A stretch of 64,000 nucleotides of DNA from Bacillus cereus ATCC 14579 (GCF_000007825.1 NC_004722.1:2396501-2460500), one strand, 5' to 3'; numbered from the stretch's first letter, positions 23,501-28,615 are shown. The notes: generated by a model from the letters alone, not told the origin. Made by a program: numbers and translations.

Positions 23501-24225
23501 ATGTATTCTGTTACATTCAACTAGCAAGATTACTTAAGAACCATTGTTCATTTTATGGTTTACAGAATCCTCTTATAGAAAAGGGAGAAATTGATGAATT
23601 GACCTTGCCGGAAGTAATTCAACTTTACATTGAAGAAATCAAACGTGTTCAGCCAGAAGGTCCATATCGTCTTGGAGGATGGTCTTTAGGCGGTGCGATT
23701 GCTTATGAAATCGCAACTGTACTAAAGAATCAAGGTGAGGAAGTTGAGTTGTTGATACTAATGGATACTAAAGTACCTTCAGAGCAGGACTATAAAACAA
23801 CGGAGGATATGCTCTCATATATATATGAGCATTTCATTTCTAGAGATTTTACTGAGCGGGGGAAAGGCCTCTTCCATGAACAAGATATGCTTGTAGAGCG
23901 ATTACTTATGGAAGGAGTACTCCCGCCTGATGCAGATCTTATGAATTTGAAGCAAGTTATCAATGCTCATAGGAAATGCCTAAACATAATGGCAGATCAT
24001 GATTTAATACCATACTCTGGAGAAGTTCTCTATTTTAGTGCTGAGGAAGGAAAAGAGCTGTTTACAGATTGGGGACCTTTATTAAAAGGAAGAGTAAATA
24101 AGTATTCTGTCCCTGGATCACATGAGGAAATAGTAGACTTCCCCGCAGTTGAAAAGATAGCTAAGTACCTATTAAATGAATTTGAAGGGATAAAAGAAAC
24201 ATCCCTTTCATTAACTGAAAAGTAA
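11488..24225 (+). CDS. krsC segment 3: Ser A-domain remainder, modules 5-7 and terminal thioesterase
   Basis: A 4245-residue open frame; the family match starts near nt 11512. Approximate order by nucleotide: end of Ser adenylation domain to 12300 (combined with the earlier segment its code reads DVWHFSLVDK, serine); carrier 12430; condensation 12600-13900 (HHIISDG); adenylation 13990-15440 with code DSQFIGQVVK, unassigned; carrier 15565; condensation 15740-17050; adenylation 17120-18600 with code DAQDLGVVDK (glutamine); carrier with GGDS at 18738; epimerase 18890-20270 (HHLAVDG at 19291); condensation 20310-21600 of the post-epimerase type (HHHILLDG); adenylation 21690-23140 with code DVQDLGVVDK (glutamine); carrier with GGHS at about 23287; thioesterase 23440-24200 with the GWSLGG nucleophile serine at 23683 and a late histidine in GSHEE. 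The thioesterase should release or cyclise the finished heptapeptide. The start codon at 11488 has no convincing ribosome site. Confidence 0.88.
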   Translation: MKSILNDIGVSTMHFVPSMLSTFLDYMELYNSKRDVSSLIQVFTSGEALNTEQVRRFKGIFYNVQQTKLINLYGPTEATVDVTYYDCDLEKEPMLIPIGRPIDNTELYVLDQYQQVVPIGVAGELYLGGVGLARGYFNRPDLTTERFIPHPFKDGERLYRTGDLVRYMNDRNLEYIGRIDNQVKIRGFRIELGEIEAALHDHSSVKEAVVLVKEDRPGDKQLIAYVVGEGDTGEWREYLKKQLPHYMVPAYFFKIEGMPLTPNGKVNRKALLELEEQFISEDITSSRTPVEELIVSVWSQVLGIKNINVQDSFFEIGGHSLLATQVVSRLQGIFQIELPVRELFEYTTVESLAKRLDQLRKGDKKREIPPLIPMKRGEAIPLSYAQQRLWFIDQFTPNSALYNIPMVCRLTGNWLLEALETGWNQLIERHESLRTVFHEVNGQPVQQIEPYAFQSIPKTDLTMLSSEDQEEEVKRLIQQETEVPFDLTEGPLIRASILHVGEEEWILLCTLHHIISDGWSMGILLEEWMAFYEKATDGKVAELEPLPVQYADFAQWQKGWLKEDVLDQQLQYWREELSGELPVLQLPMDRPRPAIQTHHGSIYTLVLPSTLHDKLNELSRKEGATLFMTLLAAYQSFLSRYTGQEDILVGSPIANRNYREIEGLIGFFVNTLVYRANLSGRPTFQDVLYQVRQKALKAYEYQDIPFEKIVEVVQPERSTSHSPIFQTMFILQNMKQEFPVLSSRSIEMIESHSPIAKFDLSVMAAETEEGLLFTFEYNKDLFNATTIERMAGHFEKWLHEVSHRPQNPLHDLSMLSEPERTLLLETWNDTVMEMSHQGLVCDRFEEQVARRPDAIAVVDQTKQWTYGELDTQANQLANVLQRKGVAPESVVGVYLPRSAELMASLLGILKAGGAYVVLDPLYPKSRLEYMIEDAGIQFVVTAEGQEGHFAHVEMVRLEELTVESVIAPTRQINPENLAYIVYTSGSTGKPKGVMVEYRSLMNMVSWHQEVYHISAEDRATQIAGVAFDSAVQEIWPYLTAGAALYLSTEELRINPEALRDWLIDSRITASFAPTPILERLLKLSWPDKTDLRFIITGGDQLTQYPSNDIPFAVINQYGPSENTVVTTDCYVPVGVTTGTPSIGRPIANTEVYVLDSHLQLVPIGVIGDLYIGGKNLARGYANRPDLTKEKFIPHPFKSGERLYYTGDKASYLSDGNLQFHGRIDDQVKIRGFRIELGEIEAVLQAHSSVKEAVVLVREDNQGDKRLVAYVVGEGSVHEWREHLQTHLPNYMVPTNFIEMEVLPLTPNGKLDLKALPILSEQSAENTVYPRTPLEELIASVWRQVLGIKEIGVQDSFFELGGHSLLATQVVSRLQEVFQIKLPVRELFEYSTVEALSKRIDQLRKGSEKREIPPLVPMERGNNIPLSYAQQRLWFIDQFAPNSALYNMPMACRLTGNWLPEGLELGWNQLIERHESLRTVFHEEEGHPVQQIQPYIFRPLPQMDLTKLSLEERERKLEQWIQTEVESPFDLDQGPLFRGKLIRISEEEWVLLCNMHHIISDGWSMEILLQEWMAFYENAIGEKQAELEPLPVQYADFAQWQREWLKDEVLNQQLAYWKEELSGELPVLMLPMDRPRPPVQTHHGLTHNVLLSRSLLDKLNELSRQEGATLFMTLLASYQSFLARYTGQTDIIVGSPIANRNYREIEGLIGFFVNTLVYRADLSNAPAFQELLSQVRIKALKAYEYQDVPFEKIVEVIQPERNTSHSPIFQTMFTLQNTGQKLPELHGRNIEVIESNAPIAKFDLSLTAAEVEEGLLLTFVYRTDLFDSLTIESMAEHFGNWLNVIVENPDKSLAKLPILSVLQQKQLEEWNNDAVAYPQESTIHQLFKEQVNRTLDAVAVVDEKQKLTYRELNEKANQLALYLQQCGIGNESLVGLCFERSVEMIVSIMGIWKAGAAYVPLDPSYPESRLRYILEDTGIQVLVTNESLQDWIPKEIKIVCLDRDQAMISQESILSPKCEVTGENLAYVIYTSGSTGNPKGVLIQHHSVLNLSHGLQKEVFEHEIPSNMHVGLNASIAFDASIQQLQMLLYGSSLYIIPNEVRSDPEQFVAYIRENKLEIFDITPSLLQLLIDAGLLETCDGVHAPSKVLVGGEAIMPSLWEQLVETDKIQFYNVYGPTECTVDATCYHIKKDSKRVTIGRPLPNVQTYVLDSNRLLVPVGVMGELYIGGVGLAKGYLNRPELTSERFISHPFKEGERLYRTGDLVRYLPDGNIDYLGRMDNQVKIRGFRIELGEIESTLQEHDLVKEVVVIVRENQSGDKRLVAYVVGEGSVEEWREYLKTKLPIHMIPSYFVEMKELPLTINGKVDRKSLPIPDYQGIQEGYATPRNEREHKLSIIWERVLGSKRIGIYDNFFEIGGDSILSIQIVSRAKQAGLQLTPKQLFEHQTIAELAQVVKEEQGVQAEQGIITGETILTPIQQRFFAQNHPNPHHWNQSMFFRTKEKLDIGSLEKAARNLLLHHDALRLRYERLPNGTWEQWNEGIEEQLMLTVISLDEVPEADWHEVIQKEINVAQERLNLHDGPLMRMVYFDEGEETGRLFWTIHHLAVDGVSWRILLEDLQTAYTQAVQGQKIQLPMKSTSFKEWSEKLQHYAQTGISKEVLHYWEQQVEQDVVILPVDGTISNPVSAVTEEITVVLNENETRMLLQETLSTHRVQINEVLLAALVQATAACTGQPILSVDLEGHGREEIIEDVDLSRTVGWFTSIYPVHLNITNANTPIAALKAVKEQVRKIPNKGVDYGVLRYMNTTMCEPLSSQYTPSISFNYLGQFDQMFSSDAMFIPENEFKRLDHAAGSKRSHVIDVIGVVTDGKLHFTWVYNVGQFAKSTIQSIAQNMLYQLSTLIQFSDRESALTISDFAMANLSQEGLTNVLNKMHRGKNNQITDLYPLSPLQEGMIFHTLHDQGDEHVAPYIVQLSFMIRGKMNISTFEQAWKSVIQRHEIFRTAFVWDEIEEPVQVVYENIPFKVNKEDWRTMTSEEIEEKRKVFLALDRKQAFQFDEAPLMRVTVIQEGEEEYRIVWTHHHILLDGWSLPLVFNELLTVYQKRMNGEAVKLPKSSPYKKYIQWLREQDKEQAEQFWREKLKGFTAPTLLGLESKEEEKGYTEKVTYLSEEQTQALQGWAKRNKLTLSTVIQGAWAYLMSRYSGENDIVFGVTSSGRSTEIIAVENIVGPFITTSPTRIQLMDDIKLIDWLQKIQEEEIERRQYEYASLTEIQGWSEVPRGIPLFNSLYVFENYPVKEESSENLEIGELEGVEQTHYPLGLAVVPGIQLSLKLMYDRSKFNRVTIERMLGHLHQVLMQMLKNIDQNLSELVYITEAEQRKLLEEWNNNTISYPRENAIHQLFEEQVHRTPDALAVVDEKQQLTYRELNERANQLAHHLQKCGIGTESLVGLCFERSVEMVVGLMGIWKAGAAYVPLDPSNPESRLQYILEDTGIRVLVTNEVLLGWIPKDIKTVCLDRDQAMLSQESKLSPICEVTGENLAYVIYTSGSTGNPKGALVQHHSVINLSYGLQKEVFSHEIPSNMRVGLNASIAFDVSIQQLQMLLYGSSLYIIPSEVRTNPERFVSYIRENKLEMFDMTPSLLQLLIDGGLLETSADVHVPSKILVGGEAIMPSLWKQLVETEKIDFYNVYGPTECTVDATCYHIETDSKRVTIGRPLPNVQTYVLDKNLLPVPVGVTGELYIGGAGIARGYLNRPELTTERFIRHPFNEEERLYRTGDLVRYLPDGNLDYLRRIDNQVKIRGFRIELEEIEASIERHPLVKEAVVLVTEDKLGEQRLVAYVVGDGSMHDWREYLKTQVPNYMVPAHFIKVDKIPLTPNGKVDRKALNSLTIQRKNNLSTPIIPRDEIEYQLIKIWQDVLQIEDVYVNDDFFNRGGHSLLVIKLISKIKEKFGKEIKVSTLIKNPTLEGIACLIRDKHDMTKSVSALVPLQESEKRPFFCVHPFMGNVFCYIQLARLLKNHCSFYGLQNPLIEKGEIDELTLPEVIQLYIEEIKRVQPEGPYRLGGWSLGGAIAYEIATVLKNQGEEVELLILMDTKVPSEQDYKTTEDMLSYIYEHFISRDFTERGKGLFHEQDMLVERLLMEGVLPPDADLMNLKQVINAHRKCLNIMADHDLIPYSGEVLYFSAEEGKELFTDWGPLLKGRVNKYSVPGSHEEIVDFPAVEKIAKYLLNEFEGIKETSLSLTEK

Positions 24226-24546
24226 AGAGTGCAAAAGATGCAACGCTATGAACGAAAAGGGGAGACCAATACCTGCATATCAAGTGTAGGGAATAATGAA
24301 TATATTAAGAGCATTACTTTTTAAGGGGATAATGTAAAAAGTAATTGGTAGAGACATAGAAATCTTTGTAATAGAAGCGAATGCCTGATGATATTACTGA
24401 GGGAAGGTGCATATTTTCATTGATATGTAAATATGCACCTTTTCTATTGTATATGCAATTTAATAAAGTTAATTTGAGTTTCTGTAACGTTCATATATGA
24501 AGCCATTCTTTAAAAAAGGACGTGATTTATCATACAAATTCACGCT
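24226..24546. other. Gap between krsC and the PPTase gene
   Basis: 321 bases without a convincing gene. It contains one clear hairpin (listed separately) about 180 bases past krsC and a weak purine-rich ribosome site (AAAAAAGGA near 24513) ahead of the next gene. I see no clear sigma-A promoter. Confidence 0.6.
24404..24447 (+). terminator. Rho-independent terminator-like hairpin after krsC
   Basis: A perfect 13-base stem (AAGGTGCATATTT, 24404-24416, against 24429-24441 or so) with a 12-base loop, followed by a T-rich run. It would end or weaken krsABC transcription before the PPTase gene. Confidence 0.7.
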
Positions 24547-25251
24547 GTGAAAATACCAAAGAATATTGAAAGTCATTTGTTTAAGAAACTTAGTAACTTG
24601 GTTTCAAATGGGAAGAAAGAGCGAATGAAGCGATTATTAAATTCATGCGACATTAATAGGACCCTGATAGGGGATTTACTAATCCGATCTCTAATCTGCC
24701 AAAAGTATAAAATTAATAATGAAGAAATTAGATTTATATATAATGAGTATGGAAAACCTTTTGTTGAAAACTTTTCTGACTTTCATTTTAATCTGTCACA
24801 TTCAGGAGAATGGGTGGTTTGTACTACTGCTAATTTTAATGTGGGTATTGATATAGAAAAAGTTTCAGAAATAGAGGCTTTTAAATTAGCAAAAGAATTT
24901 TTTTCAGCGGAAGAATTTTATGATATATCTAATATGAATTCTGATGAACAAATTAATTATTTTTATGATTTATGGACATTAAAAGAAAGCTATATAAAAA
25001 CGATTGGAAAAGGGCTTTATACCCCATTAAATTCATTCTCTATAAAAAAAGAATCACGAACTTTAATTTCATACAAGCATATACCTAAAAACTTTTACTT
25101 TAAACAATATAACATTGATCCAAATTATAAGTTATCTGCTTGTGCAACAAGAGATGAATTTCCTCAAGAGATAATAATTAAAGACATTTATACAATTTGC
25201 CAAACTATATACAAATTTGAAAGTAAGGAGAAAATCAATGCAGAAGACTAA
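24547..25251 (+). CDS. sfp: Sfp-type 4'-phosphopantetheinyl transferase
   Basis: This enzyme converts apo carrier domains of the synthetase to the active form by adding phosphopantetheine from CoA. Visible family landmarks are GDLLIRSLI near 40, the GKPF and FNLSHSGEWVV block near 80-96, GIDIEK (Mg and CoA binding) near 103-108, and the WTLKESYIKTIGKGL block near 142-156. These align with B. subtilis Sfp along their length. The GTG at 24547 is used, but family similarity seems to continue about six residues upstream (IIQIHA), where only ATA, ATC or ATT codons are available. The true start may be non-canonical, or the original ATG may have mutated. The 3' end overlaps the thioesterase gene by 14 bases, so the two are translated together. 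Confidence 0.92.
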   Translation: MKIPKNIESHLFKKLSNLVSNGKKERMKRLLNSCDINRTLIGDLLIRSLICQKYKINNEEIRFIYNEYGKPFVENFSDFHFNLSHSGEWVVCTTANFNVGIDIEKVSEIEAFKLAKEFFSAEEFYDISNMNSDEQINYFYDLWTLKESYIKTIGKGLYTPLNSFSIKKESRTLISYKHIPKNFYFKQYNIDPNYKLSACATRDEFPQEIIIKDIYTICQTIYKFESKEKINAED

Positions 25252-25960
25252 ACTTTTTTGCTTTCCACATGCTGGGGGATCTGCGTTTAGTTACGCAAAA
25301 TGGAAAAATCACTTTAATCCATATATTGAGGTAGTCCCGGTAGAGTTAGCTGGTAGAGGATATAGAATTGAAGAAAACTTGTACCAAAGTATGGAAGAGG
25401 CAGTAAATGATGTCTACAATAAAATAGTTATGCAGATAGATGATTCGCCCTACATTCTATTCGGGCATAGCATGGGAAGTTTGATCGCCTATGAAGTAGC
25501 CAGAAAAATAAAAGATTCTAAAAACGTATCGCCTGAATTTCTTGTTTTGTCCGGTAGAAATCATCCAAATAGTAAAATAAGAAATATCCGACATAATCTT
25601 TCTAATGAGCAATTTAAAAGAGAAGTTATTGCAATGGGAGGTACACCATCTGGGGTACTGCAATCAGAAGAATTAATGGAGATCTTTCTCCCTATTCTAA
25701 GAGCAGATTTTAAAATCGTTGAGACGTATATTCATGACAAAAATACACAACCATGTGATATTGATTTTCTTATATTTAATGGGGAAAATGATGAATTTAC
25801 TACATATGATCAAGTAATAAAATGGGAACGATACACAAGTAAAACGTGTACTTTTCATTCTTTTGAAGGTAATCATTTCTTTCTAAATGAAAATATTGAA
25901 GAAATAGCAAATAGTATTAAAAGAAAGTTAGATTCTAAAAGATTATCAAATAGTTTTTAG
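25238..25960 (+). CDS. krsD: Type II (external, GrsT-like) thioesterase
   Basis: A 240-residue alpha/beta-hydrolase of the kind that removes wrong or stalled acyl groups from synthetase carrier domains. It opens with LFCFPHAGGSA, typical of this family, has the nucleophile motif GHSMGS, and ends with an Asp/His region (GENDEF, then GNHFFL). The ATG at 25238 was chosen because AAGGAG at 25225-25230 sits seven bases upstream; an open frame extends a few codons further but lacks a ribosome site. It overlaps the sfp end and completes the cluster. The symbol krsD follows my recollection of the published kurstakin operon and is less certain than the function. Confidence 0.9.
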   Translation: MQKTKLFCFPHAGGSAFSYAKWKNHFNPYIEVVPVELAGRGYRIEENLYQSMEEAVNDVYNKIVMQIDDSPYILFGHSMGSLIAYEVARKIKDSKNVSPEFLVLSGRNHPNSKIRNIRHNLSNEQFKREVIAMGGTPSGVLQSEELMEIFLPILRADFKIVETYIHDKNTQPCDIDFLIFNGENDEFTTYDQVIKWERYTSKTCTFHSFEGNHFFLNENIEEIANSIKRKLDSKRLSNSF

Positions 25961-26035
25961 AGTTTTATAAGTATGCTCATAGCTAAAAATATTAAAGGGT
26001 TTGAAGTATACACTTCTTGTGCAGATATGCATGGC

Positions 26036-26069
26036 AAAAAGACAATCGAGTACATTCGGTGGTCTTTTT
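26036..26069 (+). terminator. Terminator of the NRPS/sfp/thioesterase operon
   Basis: Arms 26036-26049 and 26056-26069 pair at 13 of 14 positions (one G-T) around a 6-base loop. The A-run on the left and T-run on the right (GTCTTTTT) make it usable in both directions. It lies about 75 bases after the thioesterase stop. Confidence 0.75.
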
Positions 26070-26078
26070 CTATTTTTA

Positions 26079-26149
26079 TGGAGTTTGTGGCGAAATGCTA
26101 GACTTGCTAGATTGTGGATCTGCGGGTTCAAGTCCTGTCATTCCGACCA
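26079..26149 (+). pseudogene. Degenerate tRNA-His-like gene (GTG anticodon)
   Basis: A 71-base segment that folds as a tRNA lacking its variable loop. It has a weak acceptor stem (TGGAGTT against CATTCCG, mostly G-C, A-T and wobble pairs), the D-arm start TGGCGAAATG, and a seven-base anticodon loop TTGTGGA presenting GTG. The T-arm is GCGGG TTCAAGT CCTGT, and CCA is encoded at 26147-26149. The block GTGGCGAA...GATTGTGG matches what I recall of Bacillus tRNA-His. About five or six bases are missing between the anticodon stem and T-stem. It is probably a pseudo-tRNA, perhaps from a phage or plasmid tRNA array. A working tRNA of odd shape is less likely. Confidence 0.6.
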
Positions 26150-26152
26150 CGA

Positions 26153-26225
26153 GGGGGTATAATTTAAGGGTAAAACAGGGGCCTCCAGAACCTCTGATGT
26201 GGGTTCAATTCCCGCCATCCACTTA
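26153..26225 (+). pseudogene. Degenerate tRNA-Trp-like gene (CCA anticodon)
   Basis: It starts three bases after the His-like element. D-arm TATAATTTAAGGGTAAAAC, anticodon loop CTCCAGA presenting CCA, and T-arm TGTGGG TTCAATT CCCGC follow the order of Bacillus tRNA-Trp. The acceptor stem pairs only in part (GGGGGTA against CATCCAC) and there is a C-A mismatch at the base of the anticodon loop. No CCA follows at the right place. The tight spacing copies the layout of a tRNA array. Tyr, Trp and His genes sit next to one another in Bacillus arrays, although the order here is His then Trp. Confidence 0.55.
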
Positions 26226-26894
26226 TACTTGTTCATTAAAAGGTTTCACAAACAATATGTAATACGTTATGGGTACTTACATAAATTTATTGATTTTCAG
26301 TTAAAAAGTATTGTGCGATTATACACGTTATGTTACAGTTATATTACTAAATTGTTGCAAAATATCATAAATATTTCGATATTATTTCTTGTTATTTCCG
26401 TAATGTTACAAAAAACTATAAATATTGTTATGTGTATAGGAGTGTGTGTAGTAAAAAGTCTGAGTTGAAAGTACGTGCACACTTTAAATTTCCTTTTTGT
26501 CTGAATGAAGAAGACTACCAACTAATTAAGGGCTTTAAAGTAACCACTTTAAATAAAATGTGCTTCCTTTCCCACACACAATTGAGTACATATTTAAAGT
26601 ACAGTCTAATTGCTACACAGACTCTTGTACATATAAACATTAAGGTGAAATAGAGATAAGAATTCATTACATAAAAAGCATTACCAAGCTAAACGTACAA
26701 AATATCATCTGTGCATTTTGATGAAATGTTAAAATGCCTAGATGATATTTTTTTGAAGAATTCTTGGATATGTTTATGAATAACAATTCTTAATACTTAA
26801 TGATTCTCTACTACTAAAACATCCGATAATTTATGTAATTAGATTTATAGGGTGTATGTACATTCACTTATATAGGGAAAATGAGGTTTTTCAT
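26226..26894. other. AT-rich spacer without a convincing gene
   Basis: I find only short frames with no family resemblance and one good terminator (26701-26754). The nearest candidate, a 73-codon frame at 26432-26653, has a GTG start, no ribosome site in position and no recognisable content. Confidence 0.5.
26701..26754 (+). terminator. Rho-independent terminator-like hairpin
   Basis: Outer arms AATATCATCT (26701-26710) and AGATGATATT (26740-26749) pair perfectly, the inner GCATTTT/AAAATGC pair adds seven more base pairs, and five Ts follow. There is no clear gene just upstream, so it may be left over from a lost gene. Confidence 0.65.
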
Positions 26895-27020
26895 ATGAAG
26901 TATAGTTATAAAGTGTTTATATTTATTTGGACAATTATTTTATTGTTTTTTCTACTTTATTTTGGTTACAGTGAAATTTCCGAAAACGAGCAAATGCCAG
27001 TCATAACAATCAAACAATAA
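26895..27020 (+). CDS. Small membrane peptide, 41 residues, unknown
   Basis: The ATG at 26895 follows an AGG-containing site about nine bases upstream. The product has a short basic start (MKYSYK), one long hydrophobic segment at about 7-25 rich in Ile, Leu and Phe, and a short acidic tail ending in IKQ. I do not recognise it. It could be a real small membrane protein or the anchor of a lost gene; it stands alone between a terminator and gene fragments. Confidence 0.4.
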   Translation: MKYSYKVFIFIWTIILLFFLLYFGYSEISENEQMPVITIKQ

Positions 27021-27119
27021 AAATAAGAAATACTACAAAAGCAAAACATAATAAAAATAGATACCCGAAAATGTTTAAGAACAGGAACAATTACATGCAT
27101 AAACAACCTTACGATTTCC

Positions 27120-27293
27120 ATGCATACCCCACGTCATTTGGGCAATAGGGGAAAAGTATTATTATTTGGCGTGCGCAATCTTCCATCACTAGTAGAAACG
27201 GAAAGTTCCGTATACCTGCTGAAGGAGGAAGATGTCTACCTGCCAGGGGGCGGATCTATTCAGCATCTAGAAATATTGGAATTAAAAGTGTAG
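27120..27293 (+). pseudogene. 57-codon ORF, possible C-terminal gene fragment
   Basis: The frame reads like a protein end (KVLLFGVRNLPSLVETESS, then LPGGGSIQHLEILELKV before the stop) but has no ribosome site at its ATG. A weak hairpin with a T-run follows (27308-27336), as expected at a gene end. I do not recognise the family. A 5' truncation is the simplest explanation. Confidence 0.35.
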
Positions 27294-27439
27294 AAAACAA
27301 ATAGTGAAAAGGGAACATATCTTGTGATTCCTTTTTTATTCTTGTAGATAAGTCTGGGGAGAAAACGGGGATTTCTGCACGTAACATAGATCTCATCGGT
27401 ATACTAATTGTGTTTTACGTATAGCTGGGAGTTGGTGTG

Positions 27440-27712
27440 ATGGTATTTGCAATGGAGGTGAGATTCCGTCATTCTTTTCATGAAATTGAATCATTAGACA
27501 TTCCAAATATATTGTTTCCGAGTCAGTGCAGGAAATTGTATCAAGTGATTGGAATCGGCATTCAAGAAGAATTCCGCAATCCCTATGTCATTATAAAAGA
27601 GCAACATGGTTCCGTTACATTCCGATTACCAGAAGAATTATCAACATGGGTGCAGAACAAATTATTACTTGTTAAAGGGGGCCAGTTTGTTTCCATACTG
27701 CATTTCAGTTAG
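27440..27712 (+). CDS. Hypothetical protein, 90 residues
   Basis: An unrecognised soluble-looking protein with mixed alpha/beta composition (EVRFRHSFHEIESLDIP..., later GSVTFRLPEELSTWVQNK). The ATG at 27440 is one codon inside a GTG start and has GGGAG upstream. Its last 15 or so codons overlap the end of the esterase fragment on the other strand. The 3' end may therefore be a product of the same rearrangement rather than the native end. Confidence 0.45.
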   Translation: MVFAMEVRFRHSFHEIESLDIPNILFPSQCRKLYQVIGIGIQEEFRNPYVIIKEQHGSVTFRLPEELSTWVQNKLLLVKGGQFVSILHFS

Positions 27713-28261
27713 CCATGCGAAGTTTTGTGCCATTTTTTGATCTCGGATATAAAAAGAATAGTCTGTCAGGTTAGGTGAGGAGATGCCACCTCTGACTTTC
27801 ACATCATACGTAGGATGTGGTGTAACTTGAATCAATTCAGATTTATGATTCTGAATAAACATTCTAACCTTTTCAAACTTGTTAATTACAGGCTGTATCT
27901 CCATTTTAAACCGATCATAGGGATATGTTTTATTTTTATTGTAATACCTATCCAGTTCAATCAACTCTGACACTGCTGTATCAAATTCACTCTTTACTTC
28001 AGGATTTACTTTTTGCAACCATTCTTTTGCATAAGAGCGGAATGAAGATTTATAAAACAAATTCATATCAAAACCAGCTAATGTGAGTGGCTTTCCTTTT
28101 TCTTTTTGTTCTTTCATATAGGTAAATAATTGTTCAAGTTCTTCAGTTTTCCATACAGAGTATAAGGATTGTTTCATCGCTTCTGTAGCGGTTGAGTTAT
28201 CAAAATTTTGCTGAACATCTGCTGCTTCCCAAAGCCCTGTTTCAAATGCAATCACATCATA
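27665..28261 (-). pseudogene. Erythromycin-esterase-family fragment, truncated at both ends
   Basis: About 198 codons resemble the middle of erythromycin-esterase-like hydrolases: VIAFETGLWEAADVQ at the left, then FTYMKEQKEKGKPLTLAGFD, and RDQKMAQNFAWLTE near the end. Full family members are about 400 residues or more. The N-terminal catalytic region and everything after AWLTE are missing. On the minus strand, similarity (LEYDVIAFE) extends a little upstream of the GTG at 28255 before meeting unrelated sequence and an in-frame stop near 28310. No ribosome site is present, and an active enzyme is not expected. Confidence 0.75.
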
Positions 28262-28353
28262 TTCCAGGTGTAACAGCTTGAGAGGAAGTGCTGGAAGACG
28301 GGATCCCTAAGAAAGCAAAAAAACTAGGTGTGAAATAATCAGTTATTTGTGAT

Positions 28354-28390
28354 GGTGGATTCTCCTAGGTGGAGGGTTCGCCGTTTTTTA
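28354..28390 (+). terminator. Strong terminator of a lost gene
   Basis: Arms 28354-28365 (GGTGGATTCTCC) and 28371-28382 (GGAGGGTTCGCC) form a 12-pair stem with several G-T pairs around TAGGT, followed by GTTTTTTATT. It sits just after the orphan gene end described for this gap. Confidence 0.75.
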
Positions 28391-28410
28391 TTATATGTTA
28401 TGTTGTGGTT

Positions 28411-28572
28411 TTTATATAAAGCATATTGAAAAGATGGATTAAATCTTCTGGAATGATGTCTCCATAATTAATAACTTGTACAATAACCTTTCAATTATCA
28501 CTAAATCCATTCATATCAACAAGTTGTCCCATATATCCCTTTGTAGCAATATCTTTTAAAGTACGCTAAAAA
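28411..28572 (-). pseudogene. Minus-strand gene remnant with an internal stop
   Basis: Read on the minus strand, about 53 codons look protein-like: RTLKDIATKGYMGQLVDMNG, then FSDN, a TGA, and KVIVQVINYGDIIPEDLIHL. The TGA sits where a tryptophan (TGG) would fit. No start codon is visible and the family is not recognised. Confidence 0.35.
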
Positions 28573-28582
28573 ATACCCTTTA

Positions 28583-28615
28583 TTTTATCTTTATCTTATC
28601 TTTACCTTATCTTTA
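28583..28615 (+). repeat. Three 11-base direct repeats
   Basis: TTTTATCTTTA, TCTTATCTTTA and CCTTATCTTTA lie head to tail, sharing TTATCTTTA at one DNA-turn spacing, about 140 bases before the lysozyme-like gene. This is the layout of OmpR-family response-regulator sites, but a simple AT-rich repeat is equally possible. Confidence 0.5.

Larger units (their letters stand above)
9341..24225 (+). pseudogene. krsC: NRPS KrsC-like, four modules plus thioesterase, split by two frameshifts
   Basis: The parent gene is C-A-PCP (Ser), C-A-PCP (unassigned, probably His), C-A-PCP-E (Gln), C-A-PCP-TE (Gln). The ATG at 9341 overlaps the krsB stop. Two one-base insertions break it. At about 10001-10004, four bases (TCGT) stand where the homologous modules have one codon before QL.YW. 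At about 11511, removing one C restores the sequence GVSTMHFVP. Both fall in the Ser module, one in its condensation domain and one in its adenylation domain. The frame is intact from there to the end. As written the product would stop after about 230 residues. I cannot tell a real mutation from an assembly error: codon use and motifs are otherwise well kept across 15 kb, which argues for a recent change or an error. The three open segments are listed separately. Confidence 0.85.

Noticed and set aside
26432..26653. 73-codon plus-strand frame in the spacer after the tRNA-like pair
   Set aside because: GTG start, no ribosome site at usable distance, no recognisable motif and AT-driven composition.
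27308..27336. Weak hairpin AAGGGA...TTCCTT with a T-run
   Set aside because: Only six pairs; could be a terminator for the fragment before it, but not strong enough to list.
28280..28340. Short plus-strand end reading EEVLEDGIPKKAKKLGVK
   Set aside because: Looks like a true gene tail before a terminator but is only about 18 codons with a stop just upstream, so no separate feature was made.
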